Positions 9,028-17,028 of a DNA stretch of 64,000 nt are shown here, piece after piece. Numbering within the stretch: position 1 is the first letter of the stretch; every line of letters begins with the position of its first letter. Location: positions 62,001 to 126,000 of the forward strand of contig JBPJFZ010000005.1 of the NCBI GenBank assembly GCA_051208035.1, given 5' to 3'. The notes beneath the pieces were generated by a model that was given only the letters and a program-made list of their open reading frames with translations, was not told the DNA's origin and made no database searches. The stretch comes from JACKOB01 sp024234575. Lineage in GTDB: Bacteria; Pseudomonadota; Gammaproteobacteria; Pseudomonadales; Oleiphilaceae. Position numbers and translations under genes: made by a program.

Positions 9028-10467
9028 ATGAGACGACAATCCATACCACTGAAAGCCTGTGTCATTCGAAGAATTATCGGTCTAGGTCTGTGTTTAACTT
9101 CTTTTTGCATAAACGTTATCGCAGATGAGCCCCCCCCCCTATCACACCCAAAAGACAAACAGCATGATACCGAAGAAGGGTTTGCAGACGTCTTTGAAGC
9201 GGCACATTCGTACGATCCGCAGCTAGAAAGAGCCTACTGGACACTCCAAGCCGAGAAAGAAGAAGCAAATCAAGGGCTAGCGCAATTGCTCCCAAGTATT
9301 GGTTTGAGTGCCTCATATCAGTACGAAGACTCCGACAACATATATACCGATGCAGACAATCTAAACTATTACGATCCAGACCAAGAACGATCAAGTGGAC
9401 AGCTTGTAGACACCTTTTGGAGAGTAAACTTGCGCCAACCGTTGTTAAACTACCCTGCTTACGAAAATTATTTACAAAGCAAAGCAATAGCGTTGGGTGC
9501 CGAATACCGCTACCTACGCGCAGAGCAAGAGTTAATTTATCGAGTGGCGGACAGATTTATCAAGGTTTTATTGGCTGCACAACAAGTCTATCTAAACCAG
9601 CAAAAGCTTGATGCACTGGAGCTAAAAAGAGTGCAGGCCATTAGGGCTCAGCAACTCGGCATTGGTGACCAGTTAGAAGTACTATACGTCAATTCCAACA
9701 GAGACTTAGCGCACACAGATCTTATACAAGCACAAAGCGCTCTCATTGATGCTAAAACGCTATTGGCAAATGTTACCGGGTACGATGTAAAGTTTCCAGA
9801 GCACTGGATAGGAAGCAGTAACACAGTTACACCGACGCTTCAAACAGGAACAGAAGAGGAATGGCTAAGCGCAGCCCTCAACAACATGAGCGTCAAAGCA
9901 GCCCAAGCCCGCATTGAACAGGAAAAACACAACCTCGCTGCCCGTAAAGGTGAGCATTATCCAACGCTCGACCTCAATTTAAGTTACTTAGACCGAAAAT
10001 CCGAAGATGACTTCCGAACAAGACAGGATGCAATCGCTGCATTGGAGTTCAGAGTGCCAATCTATAGTGGTGGCCAAACATCGTCTAACATCCGGAAGGC
10101 TAGAGCAAGACTACATGCTAGTGAATCTGAGCTCGACTACGTTACAAAAGAAAAACAGCAGCAAATCAAGCTCTCATATAACCGCTTAAAATCATTCAAA
10201 GAGCGATTGCTGGCTCTAGCAGAGTCACGAGAATCAAGCAGAGGTTACCTTGACGCGGCAGAACGTCAATTAAGTCTAGACCTTAACGACCAAGTTAATG
10301 TTTTGGATGCCAGAACCCAATTTGTCGATACCAAACTTAAAATAGCACAAACCCTCAATGACTACTTACTATCCGATTTAACCTTACGCTTAGAATCGGG
10401 GCTGCTCGACAAACAGAGACTGTTGCAGTACGACGAACTATTTAACTCGGCCATTATCACCAAATAG
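9028..10467 (+). CDS. TolC-family outer-membrane channel of type I secretion
   Basis: 479 residues with an N-terminal signal peptide (hydrophobic segment IIGLGLCLTSFCINVIA) and two repeats of the outer-membrane efflux fold, as in TolC, PrtF and AprF. Motifs include SYDPQLERA near the N-terminus and GGQTSSNIRKARA in the second half. It forms the trimeric outer-membrane duct. The ATG follows the adaptor stop directly and has AGGAGG ahead of it, so the three genes form a tight operon. A C10 run (9130-9139) just after the predicted signal-peptide cleavage region is notable. No secreted substrate gene follows. Confidence 0.92.
   Translation: MRRQSIPLKACVIRRIIGLGLCLTSFCINVIADEPPPLSHPKDKQHDTEEGFADVFEAAHSYDPQLERAYWTLQAEKEEANQGLAQLLPSIGLSASYQYEDSDNIYTDADNLNYYDPDQERSSGQLVDTFWRVNLRQPLLNYPAYENYLQSKAIALGAEYRYLRAEQELIYRVADRFIKVLLAAQQVYLNQQKLDALELKRVQAIRAQQLGIGDQLEVLYVNSNRDLAHTDLIQAQSALIDAKTLLANVTGYDVKFPEHWIGSSNTVTPTLQTGTEEEWLSAALNNMSVKAAQARIEQEKHNLAARKGEHYPTLDLNLSYLDRKSEDDFRTRQDAIAALEFRVPIYSGGQTSSNIRKARARLHASESELDYVTKEKQQQIKLSYNRLKSFKERLLALAESRESSRGYLDAAERQLSLDLNDQVNVLDARTQFVDTKLKIAQTLNDYLLSDLTLRLESGLLDKQRLLQYDELFNSAIITK
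9130..9139 (+). repeat. Homopolymeric C10 tract at 5' end of TolC-like gene
   Basis: Ten consecutive cytosines encode the Pro-Pro-Pro region right behind the signal peptide. Gain or loss of one base would stop translation early and switch the channel off, the classic design of a phase-variable gene. Confidence 0.9.
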
Positions 10468-10510
10468 GAAAATACACTCCCTGAAACGCGAGAATATTCG
10501 GAGTGACTCT

Positions 10511-11935
10511 TTAGCGAAATGGCACTGAAATAGTTATTGTATGCCACTGAGCTTTGATTTTATCTCTCAGAACAAGCTTAGCCCGCTCATCCCCATGCAC
10601 TATACAGACATCTTTGGGCTTTTTACGCATTCTACCGATAAAGCTCAGCAAGTCTTTTTGGTCTGCATGAGCGGAATACCCACTTAGTTGATGAACCCGA
10701 GCATTAAGCCGATAGCTTTCACCATCGATTCGAATGCGGCCATCTCGTCCTCCTCCAGACTGAATCTGTGCCCCGACGGTGCCTTTGGCCTGATAGCCGA
10801 TAAACACCACATCGGTGCGCTTATCTTCTAACAAAGCCTTAAGGTAATTTTGAATACGGCCGCCATTACACATACCGCTGGCAGCGATAACAATGACTGG
10901 CCGAGCAGTTTGCTTGAGATAGTTAACGACTTGAATATGATCAGCATGACCATCGACCGTTAGCAACTGCTCAAATGAAAGCGGATGCCTGCCTTTACTG
11001 ATCACGTTAAGTGCCTCGGCATCCCAATACTGTTGCAGGGACTTATAATGCTCGGTAAATTTTGCCGCCAAAGGAGAGTCGACCACTACCTGCAGCTCAC
11101 TCCATGGCAAATCGTGGGTAAGTTTTTTACCCGCGTTTTTGGCAATAAGCCCTTCCAGCTCGTAGAGTATCTCTTGGGTGCGACCAATACTGAATGCAGG
11201 AATCAGAATAACACCCCGATCTCGCACTGCGTCGACCAGCACTTTTTCTAATCGCTCTTTTCTGCTTTTGCGACTTTCGTGCAACCTGTCACCATAAGTG
11301 CTTTCAATTACCAGGGTATCGCAGCCATAAGGAGACTTAGGCGCGGGCAACAGTGGCGCATAAGGTGCCCCCAGATCTCCGGAGAAAACCACCCGATGCT
11401 TCGCAGACTTTTTGGTCACACCTCTACCCGCTTCCACTACCTGATCAGCAACCACATCACACTCGACATAAGCAGAACCAAGTATATGCCCCGCCGGTGA
11501 AAGCCTAATGGTTAAATGATCGTCTACCCGATGCCATTTTTTATAAGGTAATGCGATTATTCGCTGCTTGATTAGCTTGAGGAAGTTTTCGGTGAGCTGC
11601 TGGTTATCGGCAACACCGATCTTCATCGCATCTTCGAGCACCAGCGGCAGCAATTTGGCGCTGGGCTCTGAGCAAATAACAGGGCCGCGAAAGCCTGCTG
11701 CAATAAGGTGAGGGATGCGCCCGACATGGTCGATATGCACATGAGTTACCACCAGCGCCTGCACATGGTCGACAGGGAAGTCTATGCCTAAATTGTTCGA
11801 CTCTGCACCGCCAGGGGATGTTTCTGCCCCCTGAAACAGCCCGCAGTCAACAAGAATAGATTTGTCGGATTGATAACATAGCTCGTGACAAGAACCCGTG
11901 ACGCCATTCACAGCGCCATGATGTTTTATTTGCAT
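10511..11935 (-). CDS. MBL-fold beta-CASP nuclease (CPSF73/YSH1-like RNA exonuclease family)
   Basis: 474 residues. The metallo-beta-lactamase core has the two-zinc motif THVHIDH (His65, His67, Asp69, His70), with further His/Asp ligands in SPAGHILGSAYVE and FSGDLGAP. The beta-CASP insert follows (ESTYGDRLHE, IPAFSIGRTQEIL, ASGMCNGGRI), and the C-terminal RMMBL segment has the YSAHAD and VHGDE motifs. These motifs define RNA/DNA-processing members of the superfamily rather than beta-lactamases. A homologous copy lies at 19153. It lies downstream of the toxin-antitoxin genes on the same strand. Specific substrate unknown. Confidence 0.9.
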   Translation of the reverse strand: MQIKHHGAVNGVTGSCHELCYQSDKSILVDCGLFQGAETSPGGAESNNLGIDFPVDHVQALVVTHVHIDHVGRIPHLIAAGFRGPVICSEPSAKLLPLVLEDAMKIGVADNQQLTENFLKLIKQRIIALPYKKWHRVDDHLTIRLSPAGHILGSAYVECDVVADQVVEAGRGVTKKSAKHRVVFSGDLGAPYAPLLPAPKSPYGCDTLVIESTYGDRLHESRKSRKERLEKVLVDAVRDRGVILIPAFSIGRTQEILYELEGLIAKNAGKKLTHDLPWSELQVVVDSPLAAKFTEHYKSLQQYWDAEALNVISKGRHPLSFEQLLTVDGHADHIQVVNYLKQTARPVIVIAASGMCNGGRIQNYLKALLEDKRTDVVFIGYQAKGTVGAQIQSGGGRDGRIRIDGESYRLNARVHQLSGYSAHADQKDLLSFIGRMRKKPKDVCIVHGDERAKLVLRDKIKAQWHTITISVPFR

Positions 11936-11980
11936 GATTCATCCTTGAATTAAGATTAGTTTTCATTGACCAGGCAGACT

Positions 11981-12793
11981 CTATTTTATCGGCTGCCGCA
12001 AGAATTCCAGCATCATATTGTAATGCGCCTTTGAGATCACATCTGTGACGATATCCATATCCAGCTGCATGTATTCATGAACAATAGCATTACGCAGCCC
12101 TATGGCTTTTTTCCATAATGCCAATTCTTCTCTGGTAATTATTTTATTAAGTTCCAGCGCTACAAAAGCGTCATAGGCGGCGGCTGGCACCCTAAGCCCT
12201 TTACTTTTTAACAGATGCTTGGCTTTGCCTACACTGTTTTCAATTAGCACCTGCAGGCTATGCAACAGCCCCTGCTCTTCCATTGGCGAAAACCACTGAT
12301 TCGCTTTTAGCCTTTTGGCGGCTTCTAAAAGTATTGACTCGTGATAGTCCGCCAATCGCAAGGTTTGCTCTTGATAAAGCTCAAACTCATGTCGTCGCCT
12401 CCAATCAAAGTCCTCCGCCAGCGCCCATATGCGGGTGTAGTAATTTTTTAGCTCGATTCGATCCTGCCCCTTGATTACCACACCATTAGAAACCGCTGTA
12501 TCGGCTATCGACAAGGACGCGCGCTGCAAATCGACAACATCCACCTCAGCACCACCAAGCACGCTGGACAACCCACAACGCAGATCCTCCAGCAGCCCCA
12601 AGCGTGTATAGTCATCTGGCTCATTCACCCAGAGCGCAAAATCCCAATCACTTTGCTCACGGGCATCACCTGCCGCCCTGCTACCAAAGAGAAAACCAAA
12701 AGTGACTATATCAAACTGATTAAAGAATGCCTGTAGCGGCAACAGCTCTTCCGAGCGCATGGAGGGAATAACATTTAGGTTTCTCTGAGTCAC
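11981..12793 (-). CDS. Single-chain MntA-HepT fusion: nucleotidyltransferase + HEPN domain
   Basis: About 270 residues. The N-terminal minimal nucleotidyltransferase domain carries GS-x10-DxD (GSRAAGDAREQSDWD), the metal-binding motif of MntA antitoxins. The C-terminal half is a DUF86/HEPN domain with RNAIVHEY, matching the Rx4HxY motif of HepT ribonuclease toxins. In known split pairs MntA AMPylates the Tyr of that motif and silences HepT. Here both lie on one polypeptide in the same order as the split pair encoded just upstream, and the HEPN halves resemble each other (RVPAAAYDAFVAL versus GIPQRSRDGFVML). GTG 12793 with GGGAAG ahead is chosen as start; an upstream TTG (12841) is possible. 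Function as a self-inhibited toxin is inferred. Confidence 0.8.
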   Translation of the reverse strand: MTQRNLNVIPSMRSEELLPLQAFFNQFDIVTFGFLFGSRAAGDAREQSDWDFALWVNEPDDYTRLGLLEDLRCGLSSVLGGAEVDVVDLQRASLSIADTAVSNGVVIKGQDRIELKNYYTRIWALAEDFDWRRRHEFELYQEQTLRLADYHESILLEAAKRLKANQWFSPMEEQGLLHSLQVLIENSVGKAKHLLKSKGLRVPAAAYDAFVALELNKIITREELALWKKAIGLRNAIVHEYMQLDMDIVTDVISKAHYNMMLEFLRQPIK

Positions 12794-12900
12794 AATACTT
12801 CCCTTGGGAAAACTCTCTGCTAGCCAATCATCTGCAAGCAAATAAACATATGCACTGCATTAATGCCAAATTCACCATCAACAGAAGCCAAATCTGTCAC

Positions 12901-13305
12901 CTACTCTATATATGCAGCAACCTGATTGAGAAACTCGAAAAAATCCTGGAGATGGGTGCAAACAACCAACTCAACAATATCCAGGTTCAATTCCTGATAG
13001 TCGTGAACCGCAATATTTCGCAAGCCCACCATCGCCTGCATCGAAGTGGATACCGCTTCGGTAATAGCACCAGCCTGACATAACATAACGAAACCATCCC
13101 GACTGCGCTGGGGAATGCCAAGGCGTTTTTTCCTTACGGCAAAATTGGCCACATCAATGGTTGCCTCGCAAACGCGCTGGAGATTGAGGATAACAGAGTC
13201 TTGCTTTGTGAAACTCTCTTTAAAATCCGACGGGGCATACACTTCATTAATACGGGCTACGCACCGCTTTACCGTCGCCATTTTGTTTAACAGGATATCA
13301 TCCAT
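12901..13305 (-). CDS. hepT: HepT-like HEPN toxin (DUF86)
   Basis: 134 residues, all-alpha DUF86/HEPN protein with RNIAVHDY, a match to the Rx4HxY catalytic and modification motif of HepT. HEPN toxins cleave RNA, reported targets including tRNA or mRNA. The ATG at 13305 overlaps the mntA stop by eight bases (ATGGATGA), the coupling typical of antitoxin-toxin pairs; an upstream TTG (13323) is less likely. It lies just upstream of the fused MntA-HepT gene, giving two related modules in tandem. Confidence 0.88.
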   Translation of the reverse strand: MDDILLNKMATVKRCVARINEVYAPSDFKESFTKQDSVILNLQRVCEATIDVANFAVRKKRLGIPQRSRDGFVMLCQAGAITEAVSTSMQAMVGLRNIAVHDYQELNLDIVELVVCTHLQDFFEFLNQVAAYIE

Positions 13306-13762
13306 GGAAGTTCTCTCGGGCAAATTCGTCGACTATATCTTTACGCTCGACCTGCAACTGCTGATACATGGTAAAAGTGGTGGCGGCATACATGTCAAAA
13401 TCCGCCTCACTTCCGTAAATTTGTACACCAGTTGTCACAATCTGCATTCGCAAAACCGTCGATACATTACATAGATCAACCAAGTCTACATCCCGATTTA
13501 AACTCTGTGCCAAATTTTGGGCTATTTTCCAGCGCTCTAAATTATCAAGTTTCTTACTGGCCAACACGGCGAGATCGATGTCGCTATCGTTATTGAACGA
13601 GCCATTCGCAAACGAACCGAAAAGCACGATAACTTTCACACCGGGAATATCAGCGGTAATTTCAGCAACAATCTGACCACATAAATCTATTGATAGAGGG
13701 CATTGGCCCTCACCATGACCTTGCCGATCAATTTCGTGTTGCTTATCATTATTGTCTGGCAT
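13298..13762 (-). CDS. mntA: MntA-like minimal nucleotidyltransferase antitoxin
   Basis: 154 residues. The pol-beta-like minimal nucleotidyltransferase domain carries GS-x10-DxD (GSFANGSFNNDSDID) and a later acidic strand, DVDLVDL, completing the catalytic carboxylate triad. MntA proteins add AMP to the HepT tyrosine and thereby block the toxin. ATG 13762 is preferred because GGAAGG sits a few bases upstream and it removes an overlap with rmlD; the longer frame to 13843 would overlap rmlD. It is co-directional with rmlD, whose stop is about 30 bases upstream, so the pair may be co-transcribed with the rhamnose genes. Confidence 0.87.
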   Translation of the reverse strand: MPDNNDKQHEIDRQGHGEGQCPLSIDLCGQIVAEITADIPGVKVIVLFGSFANGSFNNDSDIDLAVLASKKLDNLERWKIAQNLAQSLNRDVDLVDLCNVSTVLRMQIVTTGVQIYGSEADFDMYAATTFTMYQQLQVERKDIVDEFARENFHG

Positions 13763-13794
13763 CGCACACCTTCCCACTGACACAACCAACCAGA

Positions 13795-14685
13795 TCAGGA
13801 CACCCTCAACTGCCTTAATACGTCCGTTAAGTCCAACTTCCAATCACACTCTGCGATATCACCCAACAGAGCCAGCTTGGCAGTTGCGAGCTTTGAGTTT
13901 GCTGGTCGCTTTACGGGCGTTGGAAATTCTGCAGAAGTTATTGGCTTAACCACTACCTCTTTGTTGATAAGCCCTTCAATTTTGGCCTGACGGAAGATTT
14001 CACAGGCAAAACCATGCCAGGTGACGCCGGGGTTGCTTGGCAGGTGATACACCCCCCAGGGGAAACCATCAGACTTTGCAGCAACAGCCTTTTCGCCAAT
14101 ATCCAACAATGCTTTGGCAATACATTGAGCGGAGGTGGGCGCACCAAACTGGTCATCAACCACACTTAACTCATCGCGAGTTTGCGCCAAGCGCAACATG
14201 GTTTTGACGAAATTATTACCCACTGCACCAAACACCCAGCTGACACGCAAAACAATGTGCTGCGGCAGGTTATTAATGACTGCCAGCTCACCATCAAGCT
14301 TTGTCTGGCCATAAACACTGGTGGGATTTGTCTGATCAAGCTCAGTATAGGGCTCTAAACTATCGCCATCGAAAACGTAATCAGTGGAGATATGCAGCAG
14401 GGGGATATTCAACGCCTTGCATGTACGCGCCAGATTCATCGGGCCTTGTGCATTTATCGCTGCGGCCAGCTCTGCCTCAGATTCGGCTTTATCAACAGCA
14501 GTATAGGCCGCCGCATTTATAACCAGATCAGGCCTGACGGCGGCAAGCGATGACGAGACTTTCGCTGCATCGGTAATATCAAGCTCTGCGGAATCGCTGG
14601 CAAAAACCTGATAACCTCGGGCCTTGGCAAGCTTCACTAGCTCTGACCCGACCTGACCACTCGCACCTGTAATTGCCACTTTCAT
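13795..14685 (-). CDS. rfbD: dTDP-4-dehydrorhamnose reductase RmlD
   Basis: 296 residues, normal length. An N-terminal Rossmann fold (ITGASGQVGSELV) is followed by the short-chain dehydrogenase active-site pattern STDYVFDGD...YGQTKLDGE with catalytic Tyr and Lys, and the family motif LRVSWVFG. It reduces dTDP-4-dehydro-L-rhamnose to dTDP-L-rhamnose with NAD(P)H, the last step of the pathway. It is separated from rmlC by a VapBC-like pair, whereas in most genomes the four rml genes are contiguous. Confidence 0.95.
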   Translation of the reverse strand: MKVAITGASGQVGSELVKLAKARGYQVFASDSAELDITDAAKVSSSLAAVRPDLVINAAAYTAVDKAESEAELAAAINAQGPMNLARTCKALNIPLLHISTDYVFDGDSLEPYTELDQTNPTSVYGQTKLDGELAVINNLPQHIVLRVSWVFGAVGNNFVKTMLRLAQTRDELSVVDDQFGAPTSAQCIAKALLDIGEKAVAAKSDGFPWGVYHLPSNPGVTWHGFACEIFRQAKIEGLINKEVVVKPITSAEFPTPVKRPANSKLATAKLALLGDIAECDWKLDLTDVLRQLRVS

Positions 14686-14767
14686 TGTTTCTTCCTAATA
14701 ATCTTTGATGCAGCGCCACTTCCTGGCTGTAGTCGTTGTTTCAGCCATTCCTATACACTACAACCAT

Positions 14768-15184
14768 TTAACAACCAATAATTTTAGGGCTGTATTGACG
14801 ATGCCCTTTCTTAATCTTGTAGGTGCTAAAATCATTTATATCGATGGTAAAGACAGACAGTGTGTTTAATTTCTCTGCAGTCACAATAACGGAGGCATCC
14901 GCATAATCCATCGGACGATCTGCGTATTTATCCATCAGCTCAAATGCGCGAACAAGACCTGCCATATCAAGCGGAAAAATGGAAACATACCCACCTAATA
15001 CAAACTGCATCAACCCTTCTGCCCCCCTGCTACCCGGCTCGAGCAAATGAAACGCTTCTGTTAAAACCGCTTCTGTCGAATACAGCGGCTCTCGAATTTT
15101 TTTTAACTCGGCGTGACACAAACTAAAATCTGGGTCTTTGGGGTCAAATATGGCGACCAACGGCCCTGTATCAACAACTATCAT
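14768..15184 (-). CDS. PIN-domain toxin (VapC-like)
   Basis: 138 residues. PIN-domain acidic residues are visible: Asp5 in IVVDTGPL, Glu in TEAF, Asp in DYADAS and Asp in FTIDINDF. Such toxins are magnesium-dependent ribonucleases, often cutting tRNA or rRNA. The start overlaps the antitoxin stop by four bases, the usual VapBC arrangement. It lies between rmlC and rmlD on the same strand. Confidence 0.9.
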   Translation of the reverse strand: MIVVDTGPLVAIFDPKDPDFSLCHAELKKIREPLYSTEAVLTEAFHLLEPGSRGAEGLMQFVLGGYVSIFPLDMAGLVRAFELMDKYADRPMDYADASVIVTAEKLNTLSVFTIDINDFSTYKIKKGHRQYSPKIIGC

Positions 15185-15444
15185 TGAGCTTTTCTTCTTG
15201 CCTGCAATTTTTCCTTAATAGCCCGACTAGAATTTCTAGCTGGCGCTATTGTATAACCCCCTTCTCCGAGATCGAATTGTTCGAAAAAACTCGCGGGAGA
15301 TTTAAAGGCGATATTGCGCGCTTCATTTCGATACTCAATCAACCCTTTTTTAATGGCTTCAGATATCGACAACCCTGTTCTACCAATAATTTCCGCTAAA
15401 GCTGACTCTGCTTCTTCATCTAACCGAACAGATCTTGTACTCAT
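15181..15444 (-). CDS. Ribbon-helix-helix antitoxin (VapB/CopG-like)
   Basis: 87 residues. The N-terminus (STRSVRLDEEAESALAEI...SISEAIKKGL) fits a ribbon-helix-helix DNA-binding domain, and the C-terminal tail (FFEQFDLGEGGY onwards) would wrap the PIN toxin. Antitoxins of this type neutralise the toxin and repress their own promoter together with it. Repeated GTAATAC boxes just upstream (15469-15504) look like the operator. Gene order antitoxin-toxin with a four-base overlap is canonical. Confidence 0.87.
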   Translation of the reverse strand: MSTRSVRLDEEAESALAEIIGRTGLSISEAIKKGLIEYRNEARNIAFKSPASFFEQFDLGEGGYTIAPARNSSRAIKEKLQARRKAQ

Positions 15445-15464
15445 ACACCCTCCCTCACTCTGGC

Positions 15465-15504
15465 CATCGTAATACAGGCAGCATCGTAATACAATTAGTA
15501 TTAC
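15465..15504. promoter_or_regulatory. Probable operator of the VapBC-like module: three GTAATAC boxes
   Basis: CATCGTAATACA occurs twice as a direct repeat (15465-15476 and 15482-15493), and the inverted copy GTATTAC follows at 15498-15504, so TAATACaattaGTATTA forms a palindrome. It lies 20-60 bases upstream of the antitoxin start, where ribbon-helix-helix antitoxins bind. Seen directly; the binding role is inferred. Confidence 0.65.
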
Positions 15505-15519
15505 AGGCGTCAGTCCGAC

Positions 15520-16056
15520 CTATTTAAGATCTTTGAAGGCTTTCAGCTTCTGATCTTTATCAGATAATTTTGGCTCAACCCCACCCAAATGCCAGTCAAT
15601 CGCCAGGTCGGGATCATTCCAGAGAATACCCCCCTCGTCGCTTGGGTCATAATAGTCGGTGCATTTATATAGAAAGTCGGCAGTATCACTCAGCACAACA
15701 AAACCATGGGCGAATCCTGGCGGTACGTAGAATTGCTTATGGTTTTCTCCTGAGAGCATCACCCCTTCCCACTGCCCATAGGTTGCTGAGCCTTTACGAA
15801 GGTCAACTGCAACATCAAAGACTTCTCCACTGGTGACTCTCACTAACTTCCCTTGTGGCTTAGTAATCTGAAAGTGAAGACCACGCAGAACGCCTTTTTG
15901 TGAGCGGGAGTGATTATCCTGCACGAAATCCATGGCGATACCCACTTCTTTATATCTGGCAGCCTGATAAGTCTCCATAAAAAAACCACGGTGATCACCG
16001 AAAACTTTTGGCTCAATGATTATGCAGTCTTGCAACTTGGTTTTAATAACATTCAT
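15520..16056 (-). CDS. rfbC: dTDP-4-dehydrorhamnose 3,5-epimerase RmlC
   Basis: 178 residues from ATG 16056, which aligns with the usual RmlC N-terminus (MNVIKTKLQDCIIIEPKVFG). A cupin-fold enzyme with the conserved DHRGFFMETY, QDNHSRS, GVLRGLHFQ and PPGFAHGF motifs, including the catalytic His of LRGLHFQ. It epimerises C3 and C5 of dTDP-4-keto-6-deoxyglucose. An in-frame ATG six codons upstream (16074) is possible; neither start has a strong Shine-Dalgarno sequence. It lies about 40 bases after rmlA. Confidence 0.95.
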   Translation of the reverse strand: MNVIKTKLQDCIIIEPKVFGDHRGFFMETYQAARYKEVGIAMDFVQDNHSRSQKGVLRGLHFQITKPQGKLVRVTSGEVFDVAVDLRKGSATYGQWEGVMLSGENHKQFYVPPGFAHGFVVLSDTADFLYKCTDYYDPSDEGGILWNDPDLAIDWHLGGVEPKLSDKDQKLKAFKDLK

Positions 16057-16093
16057 TGTTTCATTCACTACCATCTTAAATAATTCAAATCGC

Positions 16094-16957
16094 TTACTTA
16101 ATAAGCCTTAAAAGGTACTGCCCGTAACCAGTCTTTGCCAGCGCATCTGCCTGCGCCTTAAGCTCTTCACGGGTTAACCAGCCGTTTTGATAGCCTATTT
16201 CTTCAAGACAGGCCACTTTTAATCCCTGTCTGGACTCGATGGTTTTAACAAACTGTGCGGCATCAAGCAGGCTATCGTGAGTGCCCGTGTCCAGCCAGGC
16301 AAAACCACGCCCCAGCTTTTCAACAGACAGGTCACCACGCTCCAAGTAAGCATTGTTTACAGAGGTAATTTCAAGCTCACCCCGCTCGGATGGCCTGACT
16401 TCTTTCGCTATCTTCACCACATCATTATCGTAGAAATACAAGCCGGTTACTGCATAGCTGGATTTCGGCTGCTTTGGTTTTTCTTCGATGGATATAGCCT
16501 TGCCTGCGGCATCAAACTCAACCACACCAAAGCGCTCTGGATCCATTACCCAATAGCCAAACACCGTCGCACCGGATGGTTTCTTTGCAGCCGCTCTTAG
16601 CTTGTCGCTAAAGTGTTCGCCGTAGAAAATATTGTCACCCAGTACCAAACATACACTGCTATCACCGATAAACTCTTCGCCAATCAAAAAAGCTTGTGCC
16701 AAACCGTCTGGCGAAGGTTGTTCTGCGTAGGAAAACTCAACACCAAAGTCCGAACCACTACCAAGCATTTGCTTGTAGTAAGGTAAATCAACAGGTGTTG
16801 AGATAATCAAAATTTCGCGAATGCCCGCCAACATAAGTGTTGATAAGGGGTAATAAATCATCGGTTTATCGTAAACAGGTAACAACTGCTTGGATACACC
16901 ACGGGTAATCGGGTGCAATCGCGTACCTGACCCACCAGCCAATACAATACCTTTCAT
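16094..16957 (-). CDS. rfbA: Glucose-1-phosphate thymidylyltransferase RmlA
   Basis: 287 residues from ATG 16957 (AAGGAAAAG upstream), normal length. The nucleotidyltransferase signature GGSGTRLHPITRGVSKQLLPVYDKPMI is split over the first 35 residues, with LGDNIFYG, EEKP and the C-terminal GFAWLDTGTHDSL motifs following. It condenses glucose-1-phosphate and dTTP to dTDP-glucose, the first and feedback-regulated step of dTDP-rhamnose synthesis. The reading frame continues 16 codons upstream, but that extension is not part of the family. Product shared with any dTDP-aminosugar pathway in the glycan island. Confidence 0.96.
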   Translation of the reverse strand: MKGIVLAGGSGTRLHPITRGVSKQLLPVYDKPMIYYPLSTLMLAGIREILIISTPVDLPYYKQMLGSGSDFGVEFSYAEQPSPDGLAQAFLIGEEFIGDSSVCLVLGDNIFYGEHFSDKLRAAAKKPSGATVFGYWVMDPERFGVVEFDAAGKAISIEEKPKQPKSSYAVTGLYFYDNDVVKIAKEVRPSERGELEITSVNNAYLERGDLSVEKLGRGFAWLDTGTHDSLLDAAQFVKTIESRQGLKVACLEEIGYQNGWLTREELKAQADALAKTGYGQYLLRLIK

Positions 16958-17028
16958 AGAACTTTTCCTTAAATCAGGCAGGCAGCCTTTACTTAAACCG
17001 CCCACCCCTATATGAAATAACTCGAATT

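Noticed and set aside
10475..10505. Terminator CACTCC/GGAGTG after the TolC-like gene
   Set aside because: Only six base pairs with a 19-base loop and no clear T-tract.
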